Shown: piece after piece, positions 35,801 to 47,800 of the stretch
Numbering within the stretch: the first letter of the stretch is position 1
Layout of the letters: every line of letters begins with the position of its first letter
NCBI RefSeq assembly: GCF_043290135.1
Contig: NC_134707.1
Coordinates: forward strand, 140,927,319 to 140,991,318
Length of the DNA: 64,000 nt
Direction: 5' to 3'
Origin: Rhipicephalus microplus
Taxonomy: Eukaryota; Arthropoda; Arachnida; Ixodida; Ixodidae
Made by a program: the position numbers and the translations under genes
The notes under the pieces: model-generated
Seen by the model: only the letters and a program-made list of their open reading frames with translations
What the model was told of the DNA's origin: nothing
The model's database searches: none

Positions 35801-37774
35801 GAGTTTCTAGTTGCAGAGTTTCTAGTTGTGGATTTTCTAGCTGTGGAATTTCTGCTTGCAGAGTTTTCAGTTGCGGTGTTTCTAGTTGTGGAGTTTCTAG
35901 TTGTTTAGTTTCTAGTTGCCGAGTTCTTTAGTTGCGAAGTCTCAAGTTGTAGAGTTTCTAGCTGTGGAGTTTCTAGTTGCGGAGTTTCTAGTTGCGGAGT
36001 TTCTAGTTGTGGAGTTTCTAGTTGTGGAGTTTCTATTTGTAGTTTTTAGTTTTCGAGTTTGTAGTTGTAGATTTTCTAGTTGCAGAGTTCCTAGTTTTGG
36101 AGTATCTAGTTGCGGAGTCTCTAATTGTGCAGTCTCTAGTTTTGGAGTCTCTAGTTGTGGAGTTTCTGGTTGTGGAGTTTATAGTTGTGGAATTTCTAAC
36201 TGTGGAGATTCTAAATGCGGAGTTTCTAGTTGCAGAGTTTCTAGTTGTGGAGTTTCTAGTTGTGGAGTTTCTAGTTGCCGAGTTCTTTAGTTGCGAAGTC
36301 TCAAGTTGTAGAGTTTCTAGCTGTGGAGTTTCTAGTTGCGGAGTTTCTAGTTGCGGAGTTTCTAGTTGTGGATTTTCTAGTTGTGGAGTCTCTAGTTGTG
36401 GAGTTTCTAGTTGTGGAGTGTCTACTTGTGGAGTTTCTAGTTGTGGAGTTTCTATTTGTAGTTTTTAGTTTTCGAGTTTGTAGTTGTAGATTTTATAGTT
36501 GCAGAGTTCCTAGTTTTGGAGTATCTAGTTGCGGAGTTTCTAATTGTGCAGTCTCTAGTTTTAGAGTCTCTAGTTGTGGAGTTTATAGTTGTGGAATTTC
36601 TAACTGTGGAGATTCTAGTTGCGGAGTTTCTAGTTGCAGAGTTTCTAGTTGTGCAGTTTCTAGTTGTGGAGTTTAAAGTTGTGGAATTTATAGTTGTGGA
36701 GTTTCTAGTTGTGGAGTTTCTAGTTTTCGGGTTTCTAGTTAAGGAGTTTCTAGTTGTGGAGTTTCTAGTTGTGGAGTTTCTAGTTGTGGAGCTTTTAGTT
36801 GAGGAGTCTCTAGTTGTTGAGTATCTAGTTGTGGAAGTTCTAGTTGTGGAGTTTCTTGTTGCAGAGTTTCTTGTTGCGGAGTTTCTAGTTGTGGAGTTTC
36901 TAGTTGTGGAGTTTCTGGCTGTGGAGTTTCTAGTTGCAGAGTTTCTAGTTGTGGAGTTTCTAGTTGTGAGGTTCGTAGTTGTGGAGTTTCTAATTGTAGA
37001 GTTTCTAGTTGTGGAGTCTGTAGTTGTGGAGTTTCTAGTTGTGGGGTTCGTAGTTGTGGGGTTCGTAGTTGTGGAGTTTCTAGTTGCGGAGTTTCAAGTG
37101 ATGGAGTTTCTCGTTGTGGAGTTTCTAGTTGTGGATTTTCTAGCTGTGGAGTTTCTAGTTGCGGAGTTTTTAGTTGCGGAGTTTCTCGTTGTGAAGTTTC
37201 TAGTTGTGGAGTTTCCAGTTGTGGAGTTTGTAGTTGTAGAGTATCTATTTGTTGGGTTTCAAGTTGAGGAGTTTCTAGTTGTGGAGTTTCTAGTTGTGGA
37301 TTTTCTAGTTGTTGAGTTTCTAGTTGCTGAGTTTCTAGTTGCGAAGTCTCAAGTCGAGGAGTTTTTAGCTGTGGAGTTTCTAGTTCCGGAGCTTCTATTT
37401 GCGGAGTTTCTAGTTGCGGAGCTTCTAGTTGTGGAATTTGTAGTTGTGGAATATATAGTTGTGGTGTTTCAAGTTGTGGAGTTTCTAGTGGCGGAGTTTC
37501 TAGTTGCAGAGTTTCTAGTTGCGGAGTATCTAGTTGTGGGCTTTCAAGTTGTGGAGTTTCTAGTTGTGGAGTTTCTGGCTGTGGAGTTTAGAGTTGCGGA
37601 GTTTCTAGTATCGGAGTTTCTAGTTGTGGAGTTTCTAGTTGTGGAGTTTCTAGTTGTGGAGTTTCTAGTTGTAGAGTTTCTAGTTGCGAAGTCTCAAGTT
37701 GTGGAGTTTCTAGTTGTGGAGTTTCTAGTTGTGGGGTTCGTAGTTGTGGGGTTCGTAGTTGTGCAGTTCTAGTT
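29535..37774. repeat. Higher-order repeat unit U7 (long form, 8,240 bp)
   Basis: The longest bounded unit. Near 29860 about 120 bp are missing: sequence ending gtgaagtttt runs directly into the ttagttgcggagtttctgg part of a later gcgaagttttt unit. A 2,206-bp offset duplication gives two antisense blocks (30325-30681 and 32531-32887) and two block B copies. From about 32.5 kb it matches U2 at an offset of 27,506 bp, including the cgtcgcgg junction (34873-34920) and the 8-T run (35651-35658). It carries additional B-like stretches at 35.5-36.7 kb. Confidence 0.83.
29851..34163. repeat. Tandem duplication, offset 2,206 bp
   Basis: 29851-31957 matches 32057-34163. It doubles the antisense block and block B of U7. 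At 31954 the first copy ends in the ggggttcgtag pair and joins gtggagattctagtggcgg, a part of the unit that is missing upstream of the first copy because of the ~120-bp loss at 29860. Either that loss followed the duplication or two different templates were joined. Shared private variants include tctatttgtggtgtttc (about 31420 and 33626) and ttatggag (31830 and 34036). Confidence 0.88.
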
Positions 37775-40700
37775 GTGGAGTCTCTAGTTGAGGAGTTTCC
37801 ATTTGTGTTGTTTCTAGCTGTGGAGTTTCTAGTTGCGAAGTTTCTAGATGCAGAGTTTCTAGTTGCGGAGTTTTCTAGTTGCGAAGTTTCTAGATGCAGA
37901 GTTTCTAGTTGCGGAGTTCCAAGTTGTGGAGTTTCTAGTTGTGGAGCTTCTAGTTCTGGGGTTCGTAGTTGTGGGATTCGTAGTTGTGCAGTTTCTAGTT
38001 TTGCAGTCCCTAGTTGTGGAGTTTCCAGTTGTGGAGTTTCTAGCTGTGGAGTTTCTAGTTGCGGAGTTTCTAGTTGCAGAGTTTCTAGTTGTGAAGTTTT
38101 CTAGTTGTGGAGATTCTAGTGGCGGAGTTTCTAGTTGCGGAGTTTGAAGTTGTGGAGTTTCTCGTTGTGGAGTTTCTAGTTGTGGATTTTCTAGCTGTGG
38201 AGTTTCTAGTTGTGAAGTTTTTAGTTGCGGAGTTTCTGGTTGTGGAGTTTCTAGTTGTGGAGTCTGTAGTTGTGGAGTATCTATTTGTTGGGTTTCAAGT
38301 TGTGGAGTTTCTAGTTGTGGAGTTTCTAGTTGTTGAATTTCTAGTAGTTGAGTTTCTAGTTGCCGAGATTCTAGTTGCGAAATCTCAAGTCGTGGAGTTT
38401 CTAGCTGTGGAGTTTCTAGTTGCGGAACTTCTAGTTGCGGAGTTTCTAGTTGTGGAGCTTCTAGTTCTGGGGTTCGTTGTTGTGGGGTTCGTAGTTGTGC
38501 AGTTTCTAGTTTTGGAGTCTCTAGTTGTGGAGTTTCCAGTTGTGGAGTTTCTAGCTGTGGAGTTTCTAGTTGCGGAGTTTCTAGTTGCAGAGATTCTAGT
38601 TGTTGATTTTGTAGTCGTGGAGTATATAGTTGTGGTGTTTCAAGTTGTGGAGTTTCTAGTTGCGGAGTTTCTAGTTGCAGAATTTCTAGTTCCGGAGTTT
38701 TCTAGTTGTGGAGTTCGTAGTTGTGGAGTTTCTAGTTGTGAAGTCTCTAGTTGGGGAGTTTCCAGTTGTGGAATTTCTAGCTGTGGAGTTTTCTAGTTGT
38801 GGAGATTCTAGTGGCGGAGTTTCTAGTTGCGGAGTTTCAAGTTGTGGAGTTTCTAGTTGTGGATTTTCTAGCTGTGGAGTTTCTAGTTGCGGAGTTTTTA
38901 GTTGCGGAGTTTCTGGTTGTTGAGTTTCTAGTTCTGGAGTCTGTAGTTGTGGAGTATTTATTTGTTGGGTTTCAAGTTGTGGAGTTTCTAGTTGTTGAGT
39001 TTCTAGTAGTTGAGTTTCCAGTTGCCGAGTTTCTAGTTGCAAAATCTCAAGTCGTGGAGTTTCTAGCTGTGGAGTTTCTAGTTGCGGAGTTTCTAGTTGC
39101 GGAGTTTCTAGTTGTAGATTTTGTAGTTGTGGAGCATATAGTTGTGGTGTTTCAAGTTCCGGAGTTTTCTAGTTGTGGAGTTTCTAGTGGCGGAGTTTCT
39201 AGCTGTGTAGCTTCAAGTTGTGGAGTTTCTCGTTGTGGAGTTTCTAGTTGTGTAGTTTCTAGTTGTGGAGTTTCTAGTTGTGGAGTTTTAGTTGTGGAGT
39301 TTAAAGTTGTTGAATTTATAGGTGTGGAGTTTCTAGTTGTGGAGTTTCTAGTTTTCGGGTTTCTAGTTACGGAGTTTCTAGTTGTGGAGTTTCTAGTTGT
39401 GCAGTTTCTAGTTGTGGAGCTTTTAGTTGAGGAGTCTCTAGTTGTTGAGTATCTAGTTGTGGAAGTTCTAGTTGTAGAGTTTCTTGTTGCAGAGTTTCTT
39501 GTTGCGGAGTTTCTAGTTGTGGAGTTTCTAGTTGTGGAGTTTCTGGCTGTGGAGTTTCTAGTTGTGGGGTTCGTAGTTGTGGGGTTCGTAGTTGTGGAGT
39601 TTCTAGTTGCGGAGTTTCAAGTCGTGGAGTTTCTCGTTGTGGAGTTTCTAGTTGTGGATTGTCTAGCTGTGGAGTTTCTAGTTGCGGAGTTTTTAGTTGC
39701 GGAGTTTCTTGTTGTGAAGTTTCTAGTTGTGGAGTTTCCAGTTGTGGAGTTTGTAGTTGTGGAGTATCTATTTTTTGGGTTTCAAGTTGTGGAGTTTCTA
39801 GTTGTGGAGTTTCTAGTTGTGGATTTTCTAGTTGTTGAGTTTCTAGTTGCCGAGTTTCTAGTTGCGAAGTCTCAAGTCGAGGAGTTTTTAGCTGTGGAAT
39901 TTCTAGTTGCGGAGCTTCTATTTGCGGAGTTTCTAGTTGCGGAGCTTCTCTTTGTGGAATTTGTAGTTGTGGAATATATAGTTGTGGTGTTTCAAGTTGT
40001 GGAGTTTCTAGTGGCGGAGTTTCTAGTTGCAGAGTTTCTAGTTGCGGAGTATCTAGTTGTGGGCTTTCAAGTTGTGGAGTTTCTAGTTGTGGAGTTTGTA
40101 GTTGCGGAGTTTTCTAGTTGCGGAGTCTGTAGTTGTGGAGTTTCTAGTTGTGGAGTTTGTAGTTGTGGAGTATCTAGTTGTGGACTTTCAAGTTGTGAAG
40201 TTGCTAGTTGTGGAGTTTCTAGTTGCTGAGTTTTCTAGTTGCGGAGTCTGTAGTTGTGGAGCTTCTAGTTGTGGAGTTTCTAGTTGTGGATTTTCTAGCT
40301 GTGGAGTTTCTAGTTGCGGAGTTTCTAGTTGTGGTGTTCGTAGTTGTGGAGTTCGTAGTTGTGGAGTTTCTAGTTGTGGAGTCTCTAGTTGGGGAGTTTC
40401 GAGTTGTGGAGTTTCTAGCTGTGGAGTTTGTAGTTGTGGAGTATCTAGTTGTGGGCTTTCAAGTTGTGGAGTTTCTAGTTTTCGAGTTTCTAGTTACGGA
40501 GTTTCTAGTTGTGGAGTTTTTAGTTGTGGAGCTTTTAGTTGAGGAGTCTCTAGTTGTTGAGTCTCTAGTTGTGGAAGTTCTAGTTGTGGAGTTTCTAGTT
40601 GAGGAGTCTCTAGTTGTTGAGTCTCTAGTTGTGGAAGTTCTAGGAGTGGAGTTTCTAGTTGCGGAGTTTCTTGTTGCGGAGTTTCTAGATGTGGAGTTTC

Positions 40701-42760
40701 TAGTTGTGGAGTTTCTGGCTGTGGAGTTTATAGTTGCGGAGTTTCTAGTATCGAAGTTTCTAGTTGTGGAGTTTCTAGTTGTAGAGTTTCTAGTTGTAGA
40801 GTTTCTAGTTGCGAAGTCTCAAGTTGTGGAGTTTCTAGTTGTGGAGTTTCTAGTGGCGGAGTTTCTAGTTGCAGAGTTTCTAGTTGCGGAGTTTTCTAGT
40901 TGTGGAGTTTCTGGTTGCGGAGTTTCTAGTTGTAAAGTTTCTAGTTTTGGAGTTTGTAGTTGTGGAGTATCTAGTTGTGGGCTTTCAAGTTGTGGAGTTT
41001 CTAGTTGTGGAGTTTCTAGTTGCGGAGTTTTCTAGTCGCGGAGTCTGTAGTTGTGGAGTTTCTAGTTGTGGAATTTCTAGTTACGGAGTTTCTAGTTGTG
41101 GAGCTTTTAGTTGAGGAGTCTCTAGTTGTTGAGTCTCTAGTTGTGGAATATCTAGTTGTGGAGTTTCTAGCTGTGGAGTTTCTATTTGTGGAATTTCAAG
41201 TTGTGGAGTCTCTAGTGGCGGAGTGAGTTTCTAGTGGCGGAGTTTCTGGTTGTGGAGTTTCTAGTTGCGGAGCCAGTAGTTGTGGAGTTTCTAGTTGTGG
41301 AGTTTCTAGTGTTTGAATTTCAAGTTGCCGAGTTCTTTAGTTGCGAAGTCTCAAGTTGTGGAGTTTCTAGCTGTGAAGTTTCTAGTTGCGGAGTTTCTAG
41401 TTGCGGAGTTTCTAGTTGTGGAGTTTTTAGTTGAGGAGTCTCTAGTTGTGGAGTCTCTAGTTGTGGAGTTTCTAGTTGTGGAGTGTCTACTTGTGGAGTT
41501 TCTAGTTTTCGAGTTTCTAGTTACGGAGTTTCTAGTTGTGGAGTTTTTAGTTGTGGAGCTTTTAGTTGAGGAGTCTCTAGTTGTTGAGTCTCTAGTTGTG
41601 GAAGTTCTAGTTGTGGAGTTTCTAGTTGCGGAGTTTCTAGATGTGGATTTTCTAGTTGTTGAGTTTCTAGTTGCCGAGTTTCTAGTTGCGAAGTCTCAAG
41701 TCGAGGAGTTTTTAGCTGTGCAATTTCTAGTTGCGGAGCTTCTATTTGCGGAGTTTCTAGTTGCGGAGCTTCTAGTTGTGGAATTTGTAGTTGTGGAATA
41801 TATAGTTGTGGTGTTTCAAGTTGTGGAGTTTCTAGTGGCGGAGTTTCTAGTTGCAGAGTTTCTAGTTGCGGAGTATCTAGTTGTGGGCTTTCAAGTTGTG
41901 GAGTTTCTAGTTGTGGAGTTTGTAGTTGCGGAGTTTTCTAGTTGCGGAGTCTGTAGTTGTGGAGTTTCTGGTTGTGGAGTTTGTAGTTGTGGAGTATCTA
42001 GTTGTGGACTTTCAAGTTGTGAAGTTGCTAGTTGTGGAGTTTCTAGTTGCTGAGTTTTCTAGTTGCGGAGTCTGTAGTTGTGGAGCTTCTAGTTGTGGAG
42101 TTTCTAGTTGTGGATTTTCTAGCTGTGGAGTTTCTAGTTGCGGAGTTTCTAGAGTTGGTGTTCGTAGTTGTGGAGTTCGTAGTTGTGGAGTTTCTAGTTG
42201 TGGAGTCTCTAGTTGGGGAGTTTCGAGTTGTGGAGTTTCTAGCTGTGGAGTTTGTAGTTGTGGAGTATCTAGTTGTGGGCTTTCAAGTTGTGGAGTTTCT
42301 AGTTGTGGAGTTTCTAGTTGCGGAGTTTTCTAGTCGCGGAGTCTGTAGTTGTGGAGTTTCTAGTGTTGGGATTTCTAGTTACGGAGTTTCTAGTTGTGGA
42401 GCTTTTAGTTGAGGAGTCTCTAGTTGTTGAGTCTCTAGTTGTGGAATTTCTAGTTGTGGAGTTTCTAGCTGTGGAGTTTCTATTTGTGGAATTTCAAGTT
42501 GTGGAGTCTCTAGTGGCGGAGTGAGTTTCTAGTGGCGGAGTTTCTGGTTGTGGAGTTTCTAGTTGCGGAGCCAGTAGTTGTGGAGTTTCTAGTTGTGGAG
42601 TTTCTAGTGTTTGAATTTCAAGTTGCCGAGTTCTTTAGTTGCGAAGTCTCAAGTTGTGGAGTTTCTAGCTGTGAAGTTTCTAGTTGCGGAGTTTCTAGTT
42701 GCGGAGTTTCTAGTTGTGGAGTTTTTAGTTGTGGAGTCTCTAGTTGTGGAGTCTCTAGTT
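32531..42760. repeat. Superblock copy 2 (about 10 kb, U7 3' part plus U8)
   Basis: This is the partner of 5025-15130. It keeps the complete anchor at 37799 and the ggggttcgtag cluster after it, both of which copy 1 has lost. Copy 2 is therefore closer to the ancestral state in that part. Copy 1, in turn, keeps a 60-bp stretch near 8.5 kb (gtggattttttag and tgtctacttg units) that is missing near 36.02 kb. Each copy has thus changed after the duplication. Confidence 0.84.
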
Positions 42761-43543
42761 GTGGAGTTTCTAGTTGTGGAGTGTCTACTTGTGGAGTTTC
42801 TAGTTTTCGAGTTTCTAGTTACGGAGTTTCTAGTTGTGGAGTTTTTAGTTGTGGAGCTTTTAGTTGAGGAGTCTCTAGTTGTTGAGTCTCTAGTTGTGGA
42901 AGTTCTAGTTGTGGAGTTTCTAGTTGCGGAGTTTCTAGATGTGGATTTTCTAGTTGTTGAGTTTCTAGTTGCCGAGTTTCTAGTTGCGAAGTCTCAAGTC
43001 GAGGAGTTTTTAGCTGTGCAATTTCTAGTTGCGGAGCTTCTATTTGCGGAGTTTCTAGTTGCGGAGCTTCTAGTTGTGGAATTTGTAGTTGTGGAATATA
43101 TAGTTGTGGTGTTTCAAGTTGTGGAGTTTCTAGTGGCGGAGTTTCTAGTTGCAGAGTTTCTAGTTGCGGAGTATCTAGTTGTGGGCTTTCAAGTTGTGGA
43201 GTTTCTAGTTGTGGAGTTTGTAGTTGCGGAGTTTTCTAGTTGCGGAGTCTGTAGTTGTGGAGTTTCTAGTTGTGGAGTTTGTAGTTGTGGAGTATCTAGT
43301 TGTGGACTTTCAAGTTGTGAAGTTGCTAGTTGTGGAGTTTCTAGTTGCTGAGTTTTCTAGTTGCGGAGTCTGTAGTTGTGGAGCTTCTAGTTGTGGAGTT
43401 TCTAGTTGTGGATTTTCTAGCTGTGGAGTTTCTAGTTGCGGAGTTTCTAGAGTTGGTGTTCGTAGTTGTGGAGTTCGTAGTTGTGGAGTTTCTAGTTGTG
43501 GAGTCTCTAGTTGGGGAGTTTCGAGTTGTGGAGTTTCTAGTTG
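40948..43543. repeat. Recent tandem duplication, period 1,298 bp
   Basis: 40948-42245 is repeated at 42246-43543. The offset is constant across landmarks (41020/42318, 41234/42532, 41313/42611, 41926/43224). One clear difference is ttgaggagtctc in the first copy against ttgtggagtctc near 42727. Homology stops at about 43541, where gctgtggagtttgtag is replaced by gttgtggagtttccag. Confidence 0.9.
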
Positions 43544-44760
43544 TGGAGTTTCCAGTTGTGGAGTTTGTAGTTGTAGAGTATCTATTTGTTGGGTTTCAAG
43601 TTGAGGAGTTTCTAGTTGTGGAGTTTCTAGTTGTGGATTTTCTAGTTGTTGAGTTTCTAGTTGCCGAGTTTCTAGTTGCGAAGTCTCAAGTCGAGGAGTT
43701 TTTAGCTGTGGAGTTTCTAGTTCCGGAGCTTCTATTTGCGGAGTTTCTAGTTGCGGAGCTTCTAGTTGTGGAATTTGTAGTTGTGGAATATATAGTTGTG
43801 GTGTTTCAAGTTGTGGAGTTTCTAGTGGCGGAGTTTCTAGTTGCAGAGTTTCTAGTTGCGGAGTATCTAGTTGTGGGCTTTCAAGTTGTGGAGTTTCTAG
43901 TTGTGGAGTTTCTGGCTGTGGAGTTTAGAGTTGCGGAGTTTCTAGTATCGGAGTTTCTAGTTGTGGAGTTTCTAGTTTTGGAGTTTCTAGTTGTGGAGTT
44001 TGTAGTTGCGGAGTTTTCTAGTTGCGGAGTCTGTAGTTGTGGAGTTTCTAGTTGTGGAGTTTGTAGTTGTGGAGTATCTAGTTGTGGACTTTCAAGTTGT
44101 GAAGTTGCTAGTTGTGGAGTTTCTAGTTGCTGAGTTTTCTAGTTGCGGAGTCTGTAGTTGTGGAGCTTCTAGTTGTGGAGTTTCTAGTTGTGGATTTTCT
44201 AGCTGTGGAGTTTCTAGTTGCGGAGTTTCTAGAGTTGGTGTTCGTAGTTGTGGAGTTCGTAGTTGTGGAGTTTCTAGTTGTGGAGTCTCTAGTTGGGGAG
44301 TTTCGAGTTGTGGAGTTTCTAGTTGTGGAGTTTCCAGTTGTGGAGTTTGTAGTTGTAGAGTATCTATTTGTTGGGTTTCAAGTTGAGGAGTTTCTAGTTG
44401 TGGAGTTTCTAGTTGTGGATTTTCTAGTTGTTGAGTTTCTAGTTGCCGAGTTTCTAGTTGCGAAGTCTCAAGTCGAGGAGTTTTTAGCTGTGGAGTTTCT
44501 AGTTCCGGAGCTTCTATTTGCGGAGTTTCTAGTTGCGGAGCTTCTAGTTGTGGAATTTGTAGTTGTGGAATATATAGTTGTGGTGTTTCAAGTTGTGGAG
44601 TTTCTAGTGGCGGAGTTTCTAGTTGCAGAGTTTCTAGTTGCGGAGTATCTAGTTGTGGGCTTTCAAGTTGTGGAGTTTCTAGTTGTGGAGTTTCTGGCTG
44701 TGGAGTTTAGAGTTGCGGAGTTTCTAGTATCGGAGTTTCTAGTTGTGGAGTTTCTAGTTT
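43197..44760. repeat. Recent tandem duplication, period 782 bp
   Basis: 43197-43978 is repeated at 43979-44760. The left edge is defined by aagttgtgg against tagttttgg, and the homology ends at 44776 where ttgtag replaces ttgtgg. It overlaps the end of the 1,298-bp duplication and includes its junction, so it is the younger event. Confidence 0.9.
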
Positions 44761-44893
44761 TGGAGTTTCTAGTTGTAGAGTTTCTAGTTGCGAAGTCTCA
44801 AGTTGTGGAGTTTCTAGTTGTGGAGTTTCTAGTTGTGGGGTTCGTAGTTGTGGGGTTCGTAGTTGTGGGGTTCGTAGTTGTGCAGTTCTAGTT

Positions 44894-47800
44894 GTGGAGT
44901 CTCTAGTTGAGGAGTTTCCATTTGTGTTGTTTCTAGCTGTGGAGTTTCTAGTTGCGAAGTTTCTAGATGCAGAGTTTCTAGTTGCGGAGTTTTCTAGTTG
45001 CGAAGTTTCTAGATGCAGAGTTTCTAGTTGCGGAGTTCCAAGTTGTGGAGTTTCTAGTTGTGGAGCTTCTAGTTCTGGGGTTCGTAGTTGTGGGATTCGT
45101 AGTTGTGCAGTTTCTAGTTTTGCAGTCCCTAGTTGTGGAGTTTCCAGTTGTGGAGTTTCTAGCTGTGGAGTTTCTAGTTGCGGAGTTTCTAGTTGCAGAG
45201 TTTCTAGTTGTGAAGTTTTCTAGTTGTGGAGATTCTAGTGGCGGAGTTTCTAGTGGCGGAGTTTCAAGTTGTGGAGTTTCTCGTTGTGGAGTTTCTAGTT
45301 GTGGATTTTCTAGCTGTGGAGTTTCTAGTTGCGAAGTTTTTAGTTGCGGAGTTTCTGGTTGTGGAGTTTCTAGTTGTGGAGTCTGTAGTTGTGGAGTATC
45401 TATTTGTTGGGTTTCAAGTTGTGGAGTTTCTAGTTGTGGAGTTTCTAGTTGTTGAATTTCTAGTAGTTGAGTTTCTAGTTGCCGAGTTTCTAGTTGCGAA
45501 ATCTCAAGTCGTGGAGTTTCTAGCTGTGGAGTTTCTAGTTGCGGAACTTCTAGTTGCGGAGTTTCTAGTTGTGGAGCTTCTAGTTCTGGGGTTCGTTGTT
45601 GTGGGGTTCGTAGTTGTGCAGTTTCTAGTTTTGGAGTCTCTAGTTGTGGAGTTTCCAGTTGTGGAGTTTCTAGCTGTGGAGTTTCTAGTTGCGGAGTTTC
45701 TAGTTGCAGAGATTCTAGTTGTTGATTTTGTAGTCGTGGAGTATATAGTTGTGGTGTTTCAAGTTGTGGAGTTTCTAGTTGCGGAGTTTCTAGTTGCAGA
45801 ATTTCTAGTTCCGAAGTTTTCTAGTTGTGGAGTTCGTAGTTGTGGAGTTTCTAGTTGTGAAGTCTCTAGTTGGGGAGTTTCCAGTTGTGGAATTTCTAGC
45901 TGTGGAGTTTTCTAGTTGTGGAGATTCTATTGGCGGAGTTTCTAGTTGCGGAGTTTCAAGTTGTGGAGTTTCTAGTTGTGGATTTTCTAGCTGTGGAGTT
46001 TCTAGTTGCGGAGTTTTTAGTTGCGGAGTTTCTGGTTGTTGAGTTTCTAGTTCTGGAGTCTGTAGTTGTGGAGTATTTATTTGTTGGGTTTCAAGTTGTG
46101 GAGTTTCTAGTTGTTGAGTTTCTAGTAGTTGAGTTTCCAGTTGCCGAGTTTCTAGTTGCAAAATCTCAAGTCGTGGAGTTTCTAGCTGTGGAGTTTCTAG
46201 TTGCGGAGTTTCTAGTTGCGGAGTTTCTAGTTGTAGATTTTGTAGTTGTGGAGCATATAGTTGTGGTGTTTCAAGTTCCGGAGTTTTCTAGTTGTGGAGA
46301 TTCTAGTGGCGGAGTTTCTAGCTGTGTAGCTTCAAGTTGTGGAGTTTCTCGTTGTGGAGTTTCTAGTTGTGTAGTTTCTAGTTGTGGAGTTTCTAGTTGT
46401 GGAGTTTTAGTTGTGGAGTTTAAAGTTGTAGAATTTATAGGTGTGGAGTTTCTAGTTGTGGAGTTTCTAGTTTTCGGGTTTCTAGTTACGGAGTTTCTAG
46501 TTGTGGAGTTTCTAGTTGTGCAGTTTCTAGTTGTGGAGCTTTTAGTTGAGGAGTCTCTAGTTGTTGAGTATCTAGTTGTGGAAGTTCTAGTTGTAGAGTT
46601 TCTTGTTGCAGAGTTTCTTGTTGCGGAGTTTCTAGTTGTGGAGTTTCTAGTTGTGGAGTTTCTGGCTGTGGAGTTTCTAGTTGTGGGGTTCGTAGTTGTG
46701 GGGTTCGTAGTTGTGGGGTTCGTAGTTGTGGGGTTCGTAGTTGTGGAGTTTCTAGTTGCGGAGTTTCAAGTCGTGGAGTTTCTCGTTGTGGAGTTTCTAG
46801 TTGTGGATTGTCTAGCTGTGGAGTTTCTAGTTGCGGAGTTTTTAGTTGCGGAGTTTCTTGTTGTGAAGTTTCTAGTTGTGGAGTTTCCAGTTGTGGAGTT
46901 TGTAGTTGTGGAGTATCTATTTTTTGGGTTTCAAGTTGTGGAGTTTCTAGTTGTGGAGTTTCTAGTTGTGGATTTTCTAGTTGTTGAGTTTCTAGTTGCC
47001 GAGTTTCTAGTTGCGAAGTCTCAAGTCGAGGAGTTTTTAGCTGTGGAATTTCTAGTTGCGGAGCTTCTATTTGCGGAGTTTCTAGTTGCGGAGCTTCTCT
47101 TTGTGGAATTTGTAGTTGTGGAATATATAGTTGTGGTGTTTCAAGTTGTGGAGTTTCTAGTGGCGGAGTTTCTAGTTGCAGAGTTTCTAGTTGCGGAGTA
47201 TCTAGTTGTGGGCTTTCAAGTTGTGGAGTTTCTAGTTGTGGAGTTTGTAGTTGCGGAGTTTTCTAGTTGCGGAGTCTGTAGTTGTGGAGTTTCTAGTTGT
47301 GGAGTTTGTAGTTGTGGAGTATCTAGTTGTGGACTTTCAAGTTGTGAAGTTGCTAGTTGTGGAGTTTCTAGTTGCTGAGTTTTCTAGTTGCGGAGTCTGT
47401 AGTTGTGGAGCTTCTAGTTGTGGAGTTTCTAGTTGTGGATTTTCTAGCTGTGGAGTTTCTAGTTGCGGAGTTTCTAGTTGTGGTGTTCGTAGTTGTGGAG
47501 TTCGTAGTTGTGGAGTTTCTAGTTGTGGAGTCTCTAGTTGGGGAGTTTCGAGTTGTGGAGTTTCTAGCTGTGGAGTTTGTAGTTGTGGAGTATCTAGTTG
47601 TGGGCTTTCAAGTTGTGGAGTTTCTAGTTTTCGAGTTTCTAGTTACGGAGTTTCTAGTTGTGGAGTTTTTAGTTGTGGAGCTTTTAGTTGAGGAGTTTCT
47701 AGTTGTTGAGTCTCTAGTTGTGGAAGTTCTAGTTGTGGAGTTTCTAGTTGAGGAGTCTCTAGTTGTTGAGTCTCTAGTTGTGGAAGTTCTAGGTGTGGAG

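Larger units (their letters stand above)
37775..44893. repeat. Higher-order repeat unit U8 (short form with two late duplications, 7,119 bp)
   Basis: The antisense block is at 38686-39042. From there the unit follows U3 at offsets of 27,656 then 27,671 bp; the 15-bp step is one extra 15-mer near 40.5 kb. Its 3' half contains two clean tandem duplications: period 1,298 bp (40948-43543) and period 782 bp (43197-44760). The tcaagtcgaggag and gagtctgtag section therefore appears four times (around 40.1, 41.9, 43.2 and 44.0 kb). Confidence 0.84.
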
